Source: Smallanthus sonchifolius
Taxonomy: Eukaryota; Streptophyta; Magnoliopsida; Asterales; Asteraceae
Direction of reading: 5' to 3'
Assembly (NCBI GenBank): GCA_023525975.1
Contig: CM042032.1
Coordinates: 70,950,260 to 71,014,259, forward strand
DNA: 64,000 nucleotides
Position 1 is the first letter of the stretch, and every line of letters begins with the position of its first letter. This document shows, one piece after another, positions 22,591-35,800 of this stretch. Under the pieces are notes generated by a model. That model was not told the DNA's origin. It worked only from the letters and a program-made list of their open reading frames with translations, and did no database searches. The position numbers and the translations under genes were made by a program.

Positions 22591-23098
22591 CTAGGTTAGA
22601 TTCCCGTGTATTACACGGACTGAATAAATACAATTTTATATACTTAGTAATAAATATCTACATATTACATATAACATAGTACCCGTGTGGGGTGAAAAAT
22701 ATTAATACATAAAGTTCTTAAATCATTATGTATGTATTTTACATGTGTAAAAATGTATTACATATACCAAAGATAGAAAACAAAATTCAAAAAATGTAAA
22801 AATTAATATATAATTGAGTTTCGAAAATACATTAATTAGTATTTAATGTAATTTGGCTTTCATTTACTATTTGATTTAAAAATAAAAGTTACATAATTAG
22901 ATTTTAAAGTTTCTTATAATAAAGGATAATTTAAAATAAATATGTTTTATTAGTCTAATTAGTATTTTATTTAAAAATATATCATTATTAAAACATATAG
23001 GTGTATTTAATAAGAGAGAGAGACGGGAAAAAAATGATGAGAATGAATATGGAGGCGACCCGTGACATGAAAAACCTTTATTTATTATATAGTATAAA
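22591..23098 (-). mobile_element. Helitron, family A copy 1
   Basis: The minus-strand 3' end has the hairpin CCGTGTAATACACGG followed by CTAG at 22591-22594. The 5' side matches TATACTATATAATAAATAAA of the copy at 52757-53622, with the terminal TC mutated. Non-coding, about 508 bp. The next 230 bases (23101-23336) are also shared with 39902-40124 next to copy 2. Confidence 0.8.
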
Positions 23099-23430
23099 TA
23101 TTGTTAAAAAAAAGGTTTTTTTTACATATTTCCCCCTATTAAACTTCTAAATTACATATATCTCAACCCTTCACTTTAATTACATATTTCCTCAATTAAC
23201 TTAAAATTACCCAATTGCCCCTCACAAATATTTAAGAAGGGGATATATGTAAATAGTATTTTAATTGGTTCATTAAGGGTAAAATAGTAATAAAATAAGT
23301 TATTTTAAATGAATTGGATAAATATGTAATATATAGGTTTTAGAAAGGGAAATATGTAATTAAATTTTAGGGTTGGGTAAATATGTAATAAAAAAACTTA
23401 GGAAAGGGATATATGTAAATGCCCCAAAAA
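23099..23430. repeat. Flank shared with Helitron A copy 2, TACATATTT-rich
   Basis: A stretch of repeated TTACATATTTCCC-like words, reverse complement of 39902-40124. It is either an extra 5' part of the Helitron or an older repeat that both copies landed in. Confidence 0.6.
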
Positions 23431-24000
23431 AATATGTAGATTTTTACGTGATTCTAATATATTATTAAAAAAATATATGTAAAAATTCCTTGCTATATCA
23501 AAGTCAACAAGTGAGTTTACAAGTACAAGTGTGTAGCTTGTGTATGTGTTTGGGTGTTCTTCAAATGAGACCAACTCCATCTACTTATACTACTATTTAG
23601 TATTCTAGAGTGTTCTTTTCTAGATGCATCTATACATAATATCTAGTGCTGAATTCTAGAGACTTCCTAGCAAATATCAAGGCTTTCTAGCATGATCTTG
23701 ATCCTTCATGGCTGCCTTCTGGCCATTCAACCATCTTGAAATCAGAATTGTGTAGCCCGTTCTAGAGAGTTCCAGGGCTGTTTTGGGTGCTTCTAGGACT
23801 GCACCGTTTGGGCATAATTATACAGTCTTTTCCAGCAGTTTTTGAGGCCTTTCAAGGTTGTTCTAGACCCTTCTAAAGTCGCTTTGCTGGTCCAGAACTT
23901 TATAGGCTGATCCGGGCTTTTCCGGGCAGCCCTCGTTGCTTCCAAATTGGTCTGGAACCCTCCAGAATATGAACGTTTTGACTTGTAATTAGGCGGGTCG
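23431..24000 (-). mobile_element. Probable old Copia LTR remnant
   Basis: On the minus strand a TATAAGTAGATGGAG promoter-like block (about 23575-23590) is followed by a T/C-rich R-U5-like segment, and the rest (23640-23960) is rich in TTCTAGA/TCTAGA words typical of some Copia LTRs. Ends and a target-site duplication are not resolved. Confidence 0.4.
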
Positions 24001-24139
24001 TGACATAAAGTATAGATTACAAACGATCCGACTCATTTCCGAACTAAAGTTACATTGATTATACAGTCGAATGAGAACATATTATATTAATTTACGTCGA
24101 AACGTAGACCAACTCGAAACGTACATATAAATAAGTATG

Positions 24140-24560
24140 AAAACGTATTGTATTTGATCTGGTTCGTTCGCCCCATGCTTCGTGGCGAGAAGCGGATCTT
24201 AAACGGTTGAGCCGGTGACATTAACGTGGTCGGACACAAAAAGAAACATGGTTAAATATATAAAAGAAACGTATGGAGTTACGATTACTCAGTTGCGGAG
24301 GTCGAAACATAGCTAAAAGACAGTTATGTAACGATACCGATGTTTTTTAGTCAGTGTCAGATTAAAAGAAACGTATGAAGTTACGACGGATCGGTTACAA
24401 AGATTGAAACATAGATAGAAAACATTATTATGACCCGAATGTTGCGGTATAAGAAATTTTAAAAGTAATGTAATAGTAAAAATTAAAAGAAAAGTTTAAA
24501 GAAAAAAAATATATACACAACACATTCATTCATTAGTATGCATACACATTACACAATGCC
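24140..24560 (-). mobile_element. Helitron-like family C copy 1 (degenerate)
   Basis: The minus-strand body matches 48600-48899 (shared CATACGTTTC and GTCGTAACTTCATACG words), where a clear Helitron 3' end is present. Here the 3' hairpin region near 24160-24190 is decayed and lacks CTAG. Confidence 0.6.
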
Positions 24561-24679
24561 TTGTTTGTTATTAGAAAAAAAAAGCTAAAACAAAAGTTAT
24601 TTTGAATTGGTCCCGGCCCAGCTCCCCACTGGTAGCGATAGGTTCTTTTTTCATCTTAACAATAAAAAAGAAAAAAGAA

Positions 24680-24760
24680 TATCCAGGGACTGGAACCCGG
24701 GTTAAGGTGAAAGAAGCCAAGCATTAAGGCACCTTTTCTCAACCATGCCATCCAGCATTT
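24680..24760 (-). mobile_element. tRNA-like SINE head
   Basis: On the minus strand, TGGCATGGTTGAG (24737-24750) resembles a Pol III A box and GGTTCCAGTCCC (24686-24697) a B box at tRNA-like spacing. It is too decayed to fold as a tRNA, and it lies 5' of the family C Helitron-like body. Confidence 0.55.
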
Positions 24761-25599
24761 CAATTGAGTTTGAATGTCGCCAAATATATATTTAATGACA
24801 ACAAGTATATGGTTTTTTCAAAAAAAATATATAAAAAAATCAACCAATAGGATTGCTTTACTGTTACTAACCCGTTGCATTTTAAATGGTTAGATAATGT
24901 GGCGTTGATACTTGAAAATCATATTTAATAGTTTTCTAATGCAAAGTAAATGATGGATCGTGAATATCTAATCCCGGTTAAATATGTAAAAAAAAATCAC
25001 GTTTTTACGTGATTATTAAAAAAAAATTCCGTAAATAACGTGATTATTAAAAAATTCAATGCTTGTGGGTACAAATTGACATTTATGCCCTTTTTAATCT
25101 GGACGCCTCGTTATTTTTTCAAAGTAATTACGTTTATGCCATCGCGTCATCCCCAACCCTAGATCATATTAATCGGACGGATGTGAGCCATTCGTACGGT
25201 TTGAGCCCTTTGTACGATAACCGACCCATATATATATATATATATATATGAGATGGTAGTAAAAAAAAACAAATGAATAAAAGTGCTCATGCATCAAGGA
25301 ATGGTACATTTACATTATGCAGCACCTGTTTGCAGTTTGCAAATTGTTAGTAAGGTAATACGTCTCGTATAATTTAACACGACCCGTATCACTTAACAAT
25401 AAAGTTCTTTTTTGGATTTATAAGTAAAATACTTTTGTTATAAACATTATTAACATATTAAATCGCAAGGGATTGAATATTAGGCTTCTATTTTTTTCTT
25501 TTTTGACTCAAAACTTTTTTTTTTATAAATTTGCCACTAAAAGCTTTTATTTTATTTTATTTTTACTCAAAACTTTGTTTTTTTTATAGATTTGTCACA
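24761..25599. other. AT-rich intergenic, no gene
   Basis: It contains two short copies of AACGTGATTATTAAAAAA (24990-25050) and a (TA)n tract at about 25229-25250. Nothing else is supported. Confidence 0.4.
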
Positions 25600-25935
25600 T
25601 AAGTTCAATAAACTTTCGTTCGTTTTTTTTTAAATACGGGTGCGTCGCTGTTTTTATTTTTTCTTTGACAACGTTCCGTTATAATTTTTTTTAAAACGTA
25701 GTTGTATTCAAAATCAAGTTTTTTATTGTTGCCTGTAGCGAGTGCCGTTATCGTTGTGGTACCGTGACGAGCCGGACCTATTATGGGCGAACAACATCAT
25801 TGTCGATATTGGTATTATCGGAACCTGTATCGGTATTCGCCTTATGGTTTTCGACGAACCGAACCGGTAATTTTTTAATTTGTTTTTTTTTCCTTTTTTA
25901 TTATTTAGTTTTATGTTTCCTTTCTATTAACATTA
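25600..25935 (+). mobile_element. Helitron, family B copy 3 (3' truncated)
   Basis: Close match to the body of the copy at 11673-12260, including GCGAACAACATCATTG and GGTTTTCGACGA. It lacks the hairpin and CTAG end. Confidence 0.7.
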
Positions 25936-25989
25936 TTTTTACCGTTGCGCCTACACTTTCGTTTAAATTTTATTAACGATGGGCCCGAC

Positions 25990-26227
25990 AACATTTTCTA
26001 TGATAACTTTCGTTAGTTAGGTTTTTTTAAATAACGGAATGCATCGTTTTCTTAAATTTTTTTGTCAACGTTTTAGTTTAAATTTTATTGAAGACAAAGT
26101 TGTATTCAGATTTAAGTGTTTTTTTTATATCGTACGTTATAACGAGTCTGTGATTCGATGTAATTTTTATCCATGCAAACGAGTCAAACCAATAACGACC
26201 AGACTACCTCGCCACCGTAAAAACTAG
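25990..26227 (+). mobile_element. Helitron, family B copy 4
   Basis: A second adjacent family B fragment ending in a degenerate hairpin and CTAG (26224-26227) followed by T. It ends about 300 bases before the start codon of the PHD gene, so it forms part of its upstream region. Confidence 0.65.
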
Positions 26228-26532
26228 TTTTAATGAGGTTTGAAATTAACCTAGATTTTGAGATGATATAACTACGACGTGTGATTGACTTGCGGATGTA
26301 GCAGTAACCTCTCTCTCTTTCAAAATTTTAAAAACCCCCTTTCTCTTCTTCTTCCCCAATTTCCGATTCTGCATTTATCTCCTTCCAAATTATCTAGGGC
26401 ATAATCACTAACACTTCTTATCTCTTTACCTTGTCTATTCAATACAAATCTATTGTTTAAATCAACAAACTTACTTCATATTTTAGGGTTTCTGTTACTA
26501 GTTCTTTTTTATTGTGGAATTGGAGAGGAGTA

Positions 26533-29500
26533 ATGACGGTTGATGAGAAGGAGACCGCAAATGGTCATGGTTATGATTTGAATTGCAGTATTGAGCCGAA
26601 AACTGAAGCAGAAAACGATGATACAGGTGCGTTGCTGCTTGACGGGACTTCTGCGGAGGGGTTAAGAATCTACAAGAGGAAACGCAGGAAGATGAGGAAT
26701 TCAGATGATAAGGTACTCAATTGGTTGAACTTGTTTGCTAATTAGTTTAATTTTAAGCAAGTTTGTTAACCTAATTGAATATATATATCAGTGATTTAGG
26801 GTTACTAATAGCATTGGAATGATTTTTATGTTTGCAATGATTTAGGGTTCAAGTATATTTTGGGTTGCACATGTATCTCTGTGTAGATGAATTATACTTA
26901 CATTCACACACATACTTACTTCTGGATGTGCATGAACATCATTTGTTAATATTTGAGTGTTCTTTTAGCTTTTTCCTCTGTCCAATAGTTGGAAGTTCAA
27001 CCTTTTGGAGTCACTTTTAGAAACCTATAGTGTTGATGTTGTTCTCATTAGCTTTAGAAACAAAGATTGCGATAGACAATTCATGTTTTTTTCTTTATAA
27101 TTTAAAGTAAATGTAAGTGTATGCATTACAGTAACTTATTTTAGGTATGGATTTTGAAGGGAGGATGATCATGGAAGTTGACTATAAGCACTATGTAACT
27201 TGTGATTAACTATAAGTTTGCCAGTTTGAAAAAAAAGGGACTAGTATGTTTTGGTTACGAGTAATTGAAAGTATTTTTTTTTCTATTGGTAGTGTTGCTT
27301 GTCTTGGATCATCCAAAACAGTCGGATATGATGGATATGACTTGGCATATGTCTTGCTTTTGCTTATTGGTCTAATCTTTTTGTGTTTACAAGGACTAGT
27401 AAGATGCCTTATTTTGTCACTGAGTCTCAAAAGATGTCTCACTGGGGTGGCTCCCAGATTAGAAGAATTATTTAGTAATGAAAACCTAATAGGGTTAAAG
27501 AACTAAGACTAATCAAACTGATACTGAAAATCTCTTTAACTGCATATTGGAAAACATCTTTGTAGCTTCTATTAGTGCTGTGAGTGTCACCGTTAGTTCT
27601 GTCTTGTCCGATTTCCTGTATTCGTAAGTTTGTAATCATTTGTCAGTCGGTTTATGCTTCGGGTCCTCTCCTATATTATTGTCTTTCATAATCTTTAACT
27701 GAATTATGAATCAATGAACCTGGTCTATTGCAGATAAAAGCTGCTGATGGTAGTGTTGCCGATCAAGATAAGCACATGCTGAGTTTTGATGCATTTACTA
27801 GTGAGCCAGGTGAATGTTCTCTTAGGCACTGTAGCAATAGCGTCTTACAGCAGATGCACCAGTCACTTAATGTGCATGAAGATGGTCTTGGGGGATGCAT
27901 CCAAAACTCTTTTGTGACTTATCAAGAAAGTGGCTGTATGGATAAGATTAAGGTAAAACTGCTTTTTAAGTATTTGGTAATCTTAGTTGATTTCTGACTT
28001 CTGAGGTGTGATTCTTACTGATTAACTCTTGCTGTTTTTTTGTAAAAATGTATTTCTTGTTTGTTTAATTTCATGTAAGCTGTTTCTTTTGCAGAAATCT
28101 CTTGAAAATGTTGAAAGAAGTGACAATCAAACAAATGGTTACACTCCAGAACTTTCTGGTGTTATGTATTGTGGATTGTTAAAACAATCAGAGGGTTCTA
28201 CAAGCTCTGAGTTGTGTTGGGGTGCGTTATCTGACATTCTAAACTCAGATAAATTCTCTGATTTATGTGGTCTACTTCTCAAGAATTTTGGTGTGGACAA
28301 TGTTAATCGAGTTCTTGGCATTGATGCTATAAGCTTGAAGATGAAAAATGGAGCTTATGAAACTTCACCAACGCCTTACCTTAAAGATATACAACAGGTA
28401 TTTACTTTGTTCAGATTTAAGACTTTTGATATTCAAATATTTGATTTACTGTATAGCCTGTAGCTTAGAGTTTGATATTTCCTGGTTGATATTTGTCAAT
28501 CCTAATTGTTTCCATGGATATAGAAGGTTTTACATTTTATTTAACAATCTAATGTAATAACAGCAGTAAAAAGTTCAATCTGCCATAGGCCCATAGTCTA
28601 ACTGTCATCAAGTTACAGAGCTAATGTGTATACCAATGATGGCTGGTGACTACTGACTAGGAGTCTAGGAGAATTACTAATTATCTAACTTGTAAAGTAA
28701 TAAGAACGCGAGTCCCGTTGCAAATTGCACATGCATAAACTGAAGGGTCAAAGCTAGCCTCATGCTCTCCTTTGCAATAAATGAGCTTAATGTTTGATCA
28801 AATAAATTTGTACCAAGTCTTATACTAATATACTATACTTGATGCGCATATTTCTGAAAATAGATTAGTCAAATGAATTTATTAGTAAGTTTCAAATCTG
28901 ATATCTAGTTTTCTAATAAGGCAGGGGATGGGCTTTAAAGCAACCACTACCCTTTGTGATGGGTAGTTAGGGTTTTTGGAGAACATTATTTATAAGTAAA
29001 ATAATACTACTCATAAAGATCGGTTTGCTGGTTATTTAAATTCTAGGAAAGCGGAAAGCCATAGATTTAACTGTAAAGTCCATGATGGAACTTCAGGAGA
29101 TGTTCATATGCTAGTTAGTTTACTTTGTTAGTATAAGAAGTATATAACAAAATGTCACTTAAGAGCATACCGTCGCCCGAAAGAGGCAGATATTTGTAAC
29201 ATGGTAATCATTAATGATCTCACAGATTTGTTTCCTTGCTTTTGGTGTTGCTCCTAATGTCCTATTTTATCAGCCAAGTATATAGATGCTTCTCTTAAGT
29301 TCTAGGTGTTTGCCTTTTATTCGAGTAGATTACTTTCGTAACGATTATACTTGACACTTGATAAGAAAACAACCATCAGAGTTGGAAAAATCCCTAAAAA
29401 AACTTGTACTCGGCAATCATTCATTTTGTCTGAAACAGTGATGTTACTGTAATTTACTATTCAAGTAACACCCAAAAATCATTTGATGGTACCCCATTCT

Positions 29501-31077
29501 TTCACCATCAATCTCCAAATAGCTTCTACATTTCATCATTGATCAATTCATCATTGATCAATTCATCATTGATCAATTCATCATTGATCAATGATTAAGT
29601 ATTTTTTTCATTGGAAGCTTACTGCCCAACATCATCAATGAACCTGCACAGGATGCAACCTTGCCACTGACAAAGTGAGAATGGGATTAAGATTAAGATT
29701 TGGGAGCCAAAGGCTAAAACATGGATTTGATTATAGTCCACCCACTAAAATATCATTTGAACCTAAAATTCATGTTCATTATCACCACTTTCTCATCTGA
29801 AATATTTGAAGCATCTAATCACATGATTTAGAATAAGACTTGTATCCTTTTCTACACTTTTTATTTCTTTATCTCACTTGCTTTGGTTCTTTCTCATCAG
29901 GGGCATCGAGTCCTTCACACGTGCCTACTTTTTCTAAAACTATATCTGTTAAAAATTAGAGATTTGAAGTGTTAAATGTTTCTCCCATTTGTGCTTTAGG
30001 AATTGTGTCATATGAGTATCATATATTTGAATGGGAATAAGGTTTACCATGTTCACTGATTTCTTCAACTTGACCAATGATGATAGGTATGGACAAAGCT
30101 TCAACAAGTTGGCAATGAGATCGTTACACTTGCAGATAGTCTTTCTGACAAATCTAGGACTTACTACGAACAGGTACAGCAGAACAAACTTACAAATCCG
30201 AACACCATCATGCTCTTCATTTTTAACATTTCTGCAACAGTTTGTTAGGAAACCATGGGCAGCAGAACCGCGTGGCTGCCAAGGGTGTGGACAAAAAGCA
30301 GAAGTCAGAGACTGTTTAGTTTGTGATTCGTGTGAAGATATTTACCATCTCTCTTGTACAGAGCTTGTAGGTACACAAATTCCTCCATTAAACTGGTACT
30401 GTGCAAGCTGTATTTCAAACGGATTAGGATCACCTCATGATAATTGTGTAGTCTGTGAGAAGCTAAAAGCCGCGGCTCCCATACCACTTGTTAACGGGGT
30501 TCCAACAACCGACCAATCACAAGATGCACCAAATGGGTCGGAGCAACATTTGCATGATGTAACTGATGAAAACAAAAGTTCGAATATTTGTTTTGTTTGC
30601 AAACTTGAGGTGAAGATTGGAGACAATTCTAGAACATGTGGGCATTCTTTATGTATCCACAAGTTCTATCACTACAAATGCCTAACAAGCAAACAGTTGG
30701 GTGTGGGGGGGGGCCCTTGTTGGTACTGCCCGTCTTGCCTATGTAGACGTTGCCTTGTGGACAAAGATGATGACCAGATTGTTCTTTGTGACAGTTGTGA
30801 TGAAGTGTATCATATCTACTGTGTTTCACCACAGCTTCCTGCCATTCCGAAAGGAAGTTGGTTTTGTGTGAAATGTGACAGGGAACTGAAGCGATTAAGA
30901 ACAATGAGAAGGGTATATGAGAGTATGCAAAAGAAAGTGAAAATAGAAGACGGGTCAGAGAAGGTAGAACCTGAAGAAGCAATGAATGAACGAGAAGGAC
31001 TCGACATGCTTGTAAGTGCAGCTAAAACACTAAGTCATTGTGATACCTTTTGGAATACGCGATCAAACACATTGTAG
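26533..31077 (+). CDS. PHD-finger protein, EHD3-like
   Basis: Five exons in phase 0: 26533-26712, 27734-27952, 28095-28397, 30087-30173 and 30241-31077, giving 541 residues. Every junction has GT/AG. Residues 48-55 (KRKRRKMR) look like a nuclear signal. Exon 3 holds a conserved Cys/Trp stretch (SELCWGALSDIL). Exon 5 carries three Cys/His clusters: one PHD finger at about 276-320 (GCQGCG...WYCASC), a second at about 380-428 with an atypical spacing, and a third at about 429-475 (CRRCLVDKDDDQIVLCDSCD...WFCVKC), followed by a basic/acidic tail. PHD fingers read histone tails. Architecture and length resemble the rice flowering regulator EHD3, from memory; orthology is not proven. Introns 1 and 3 exceed 1 kb. 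Confidence 0.85.
29532..29591. repeat. 15-bp tandem repeat x4 in PHD gene intron 3
   Basis: Four near-identical copies of TTCATCATTGATCAA. Confidence 0.95.
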
Positions 31078-31690
31078 AGCATGAGACATGAAAGTTTTTG
31101 ATACTCATAACAACGGTAATCGGGACTGTATTCAAGTTTGTACACTTTTTCTTCGATTTTTGACGGTTGGGAAGGGGTTATCTTGACATTTAGTAGCCAA
31201 AAACATCTTATGAATACTTGTTATGCTACCACTCATGGAATGAGAACATGTTGGATATTTTTGACTTAAACTTTTGGTGTATCATTTTGCTGATAATTGA
31301 ATGTTCACTTCTTGTAGTTCTCCTGGAACTGGAATGAATCATCTTTTTTGCATGAGTTACACTTTAGATTCTTTTTCAGATACTAAAGGAAAATCTCAAT
31401 TGCTATTTGCAGTGTGTGTATACACACACTGCTCCATATTTATATATTTGTTTTTGTTTATTGTGTTATTTTTATGGATGTCAATGATGTTGGGTTGAAT
31501 CCGAACACAACCCATATATTTATTCGTGTTAAAAGCATTAATCCTAACCTGGACAGACTTAAATCGTGTAACCTAAATCATTTATCTAAACAAGTCAAAC
31601 GGGTTGAAATCAAATTTGTAAACGTGTTAAACAAGTCGTAGACTGGTTGGTGAGTTGTAATAGATGGGTTAAACAAGTTGTCAGCTGGTT
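31078..31690. other. PHD gene 3' region and spacer
   Basis: It probably contains the 3' UTR in the first 150-250 bases. From about 31490 the text (GGGTTGAATCCGAACACAACCC and similar) looks like an old repeat with GGTT/AACC symmetry. No gene. Confidence 0.45.
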
Positions 31691-32399
31691 TAATTAAGGG
31701 GACTACTAATGGGACACGGACCTATACGCCTCGTATAGGCCAATACGAGTCGTATAGTCTCTTCACAATTTTCAACGCATGACAATATCGTACATCTGGT
31801 CATTCAACCCCTATACGTATCGTATTGCACTATACGATGCATATAGGGGCAAAAAAATTTTGTATTTAACGATGCACATTTCTCATTTGAATGTATCGTT
31901 CAAAATTTTCACACATTTTCCTCAAAAAAGTATAGCAATGTCTTGGTGGTGGGATGATAACTACGGTTTTCAAGTATATATTCTAACGAGTCACTGGAAA
32001 ACAACCCGCAAAGTTCTGGCGTTCAGGGTGTGAACCAGGAGGAGGTACGTATTCTAGACTCTCATTCGATAATATAGGCTTAATTTTGATTATTAGCCGT
32101 TAAAATAGGGTAGAATTGGGTTTATTAAGACTGAAACGAACGAACTATACGCAACGTATAGCTCTATACGTGGCGTATAGTTCATCTGAGGAAGACGATG
32201 AAGCCATACGCCACGTATAGTCCTATACGTTTCGTATGGCTCGGTTTCTCGGTAACTGACCCTCGTGTGGTCGCTATTGGCCGCGTATGATCTCGATTGC
32301 CCGGTAACTGACCTACGTATGGTCTGGCTTGGCTGCGTATGTCTTAGTTACCCGGTAACAGCCTATACGCCACGTATAGCCTTATACGTGGCGTATAGG

Positions 32400-32810
32400 T
32401 ATTTTTAAAAAAATATTTTAAAAAAAAATTATATTTAACATAAAAAAAAACAATTTATTATTATTTTATATTATTTATATTAAAAAAATAATTTATTATT
32501 ATTTTTAAAATAAAAAAAACAATTTATTATTATTTAATATTATTTATATTAAAAAAAAATTATTATTATATTTAAAATAAAATAAAAATAATTTATTATT
32601 ATATTTAAAATAAAATAAAAACAATTTATTATTATTTTATACTATTTATATTAAAAAAAGAATTTATTATTATTTTTAAAATTAAAAAACAATTTATTAT
32701 TGTTTAATATTATTTATATTAAAAAACAATTTATTATTATATTTAAATAAAATAAAACAATTTTATATTATTTATATTAAAAAAAACAATTTATTATTAT
32801 TTTTCAGATA
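32400..32810. repeat. AT-rich minisatellite
   Basis: Repeated blocks combining AATTTATTATTATT and TTATATTATTTATATT with a roughly 60-75-base period, ending just before the ORF remnant. Confidence 0.8.
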
Positions 32811-32815
32811 TAGCG

Positions 32816-35800
32816 GATCACGAGGATGATATTGATATGGTGGACTTAGATAATCTAGCTAACTACCCTTATCTGGATTTCCCGCCAGACTCAGACGCGT
32901 TTGGCCGGTGCCAGAAGCTACGGGAGGTGACTATGGGCACGGGGACGGCGGTGGACTGGGATCTTCTCCAGGAGTTCGGAGAAGCGGAGCGGGCGAGGGC
33001 CATCATAGGCGAGGACACGCCATGAGATCGTTTGTTTGATCTGACGTTCACCTAGACATACAGATAGGTGGTCGTCGAGTTTCTTTCGACGTTCATCTAC
33101 TCAGAGCAGGGGCTGGAGCCTCTTCCCGGGGAGGAGCAGGTAGAGGAGCCGCAACAGATCTCCTTCAGGATTTTTGGTCAGGTTTACCGTCTGACCCTCT
33201 GTTAGTGGGCCGTCATGACGAGCTTTTATTTCGAGCCCGAGACGATCTTGCCACTTTACACCCAGGCGGTGACGGAGGTGGACAAGGATGAGCTCCTTGT
33301 TTTTTGGGATTTGATATATGATAGCCCTTGGTTGAATACCAAGGGGAGGATCTCGGGGATTAGAGACCCCTCTACATATATTTGCTCCGGCTTATCTCGA
33401 CGTCGATTGCACCGCGTCTCAGAAGCCGTGAGTGGTGCACAGATAAAAACCTCTTCTTTCTCTCCTGCCTGCTTACCGGTAGGCGGTGCGCCCTAGCCAA
33501 ATGCCTGGCGCTTTACTTTGCGTCTGCCTATCACAGGCAGAAGCGCGGGCTTTTGTATGGCGGAAATTTCATCACTCCTGTGATGCGTGTTCTTACCCCG
33601 TGGCATGATCACGAGCATCAGATGTTAGCGCCCATTCCCTTATTCGATTAGATCGCCGCACGACGAGCGGCATGCGCATCACGCATCGATTCCCGGGGCT
33701 CGGCCTTCGGTTCGTAGGGGCCGTCAAGGACCAGGCTTGGGTCCCGGTGCCGTTGCCGCAGATGCCGGGATAGGGGGACCCGCCTATGCCTGACCCACTA
33801 CAGGGTGTGGGGATGGGGGACCCGCCACACGTCGAGCCCATTCACGACCAGCTGCCGCAGCATCCCCGACACGTACGTCAGTCTGTTAGGCTGGACAGGG
33901 CCACCCATGCATTGCTTGATGGGCTTGTTACCGACTCACGGCGACAGGCTACTCTGTAACGAACCAAAATCCGGGTTTCGTTATAAATAAATAAATATTC
34001 TAATAAATATTTTGGTGAAAATAATATTTTAAAAATAAGTTGAAACCAGTGGGTTTCAAGTTAGTAATGAGGTTATATTAGTTTTTAACTAATTATGTAA
34101 TGAAATGGGTGAAATGGAAGTTGAGGGGCTAAAAGTGTAAAATGGCAAATCTGTCATATTTGACTAGTGAAAGTCAAAATTGGTTTCATTTGGGTGAAAG
34201 AAGTCGTTCTTGAGCAAAGGAGAAAAAGAATAAAAACGAAATTGAAGCAAAATCGTGCTTTGAAGGTTGTTTTGTGAAGGTTTTGGCTCACACGTCACCT
34301 TATCAAGTAAGTGATTATCTTCCTTTTGATTTCACCATTGATGTGTTCTTGGTGGGTTTTGGGTGAAATTCAAAATTTATGATGCATGTAGTTAATTAGT
34401 GTTAGATTGTTGATAATCTAGCTAAACTAAAGGTAAAGGATGGTGATTAACATCCTAGAACCCTTTGATTTTGATTATGAGAAGTTATGGTTAATATGAA
34501 TTTGGGGGTGTTTGGATTATGATGATAGAATGTTGAATTAGTGATGATTAAGTGTTTATATGATGTTAGACACTTGAATAAACACCAAATTAACCTAATA
34601 ATAATTATTGAATGAAAATTTGTGTTAAGGTAAGGATAATGAAACTCAAGTTGGTGAGTTTGGGGTGAAAGAGGGTGTTTGGATATGAGTATAACTCAAA
34701 CGGGTCAGTTTGGGTTGGAAATGGGAAATTGGGTTGTAAACCCAATTATAATGTGATTTTGACATATGGTTAGATTACTAAACTAGGTGTATAGGTTTAG
34801 GTAATCAAATTGCAAAACTTGAAGGTGGTGCGGGATCTTTTAACTCGAAAGGTAAGTGCTCTTGCACTTACTTAGTAATTGGTGATAAATAGTGTTATAT
34901 GCAATGTTGTATGCATAATGTGTTAAGTTGCATAATGTGTTATGTGGTATGAATGTGCATAGAGGTGTATGAGTAAGTGAATGAGCGTGGTTATAATTTA
35001 AATACTATAATGGATGTGTGGATATTGAGTTATGGTCTAAGTATCATAATGGATATGTGGATATGGAGTTATGGTCTAAGTACCATAATGGATATGTGGA
35101 TTTGAAGTTATGATCTAAGAATCATAATGTAAATGAGGTTATGGCCTTTGTGCCATAATGGAAATGGAAATGTGTTCATTATGTATGATAATTGAAAAGA
35201 ATGAAATTTGTAGGTGAAATGCAAGTGATATGTAGCCTAACGACACATTTGAGTGGAAACGGGTCAAATGGGTGAATGGATGAAAACAAGTAGTATTTAC
35301 TTGTTTGATATGTTTTATCTTCATTACTAATAGTGTTATATGTGATGTTATGTAGGAAGAACTCTGGGATAGTCAAGGTCAAGTTTATGGCAAACGTTGG
35401 ATTCTCGTATGCACTTTTAGTGATTTCGGGTGAAATTAGATGTCCATCTAACAGATGTAAATGGATTACTTGAAAATGTATTTTGATGTTAAAAATGTGG
35501 TATGAATGTTTTTGGTCAAAACCCATGTGTTGGTTTGGTGTCATGTTATATTGGTAAAAGTTAAAAAAATGGTTAAGTGTTGAAATGTGCAGGTCTGGAA
35601 ACTCTCTAGAAATTTGGCGCCTCGCGGTACGTGAAGAACTGGGGAAGGTTCTCTCGCGGTACGCGAGGGACCTATTTTCCGGCTTAGCTTTCGAAGGCTC
35701 CCCCGCGGTACGCGAGGGGATGGAGCCAGACCTCTTGCGGTACGCGAGGGACCTAAAAAAAAATATTCTGATAAGAATGCTTCCGCGTGTGTAATTGTTT

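Noticed and set aside
27246..27506. Hydrophobic 86-aa frame as a separate membrane protein
   Set aside because: It lies in intron 1 of the PHD gene, with no conservation sign and no promoter features.
30305..31007. Several minus-strand frames over the PHD exon
   Set aside because: Antisense shadows of a Cys-rich coding exon.
35139..35544. Minus-strand frames within 35.1-35.5 kb
   Set aside because: They are inside the solo LTR, and the related LTR at 60.1 kb has the same chance frame.
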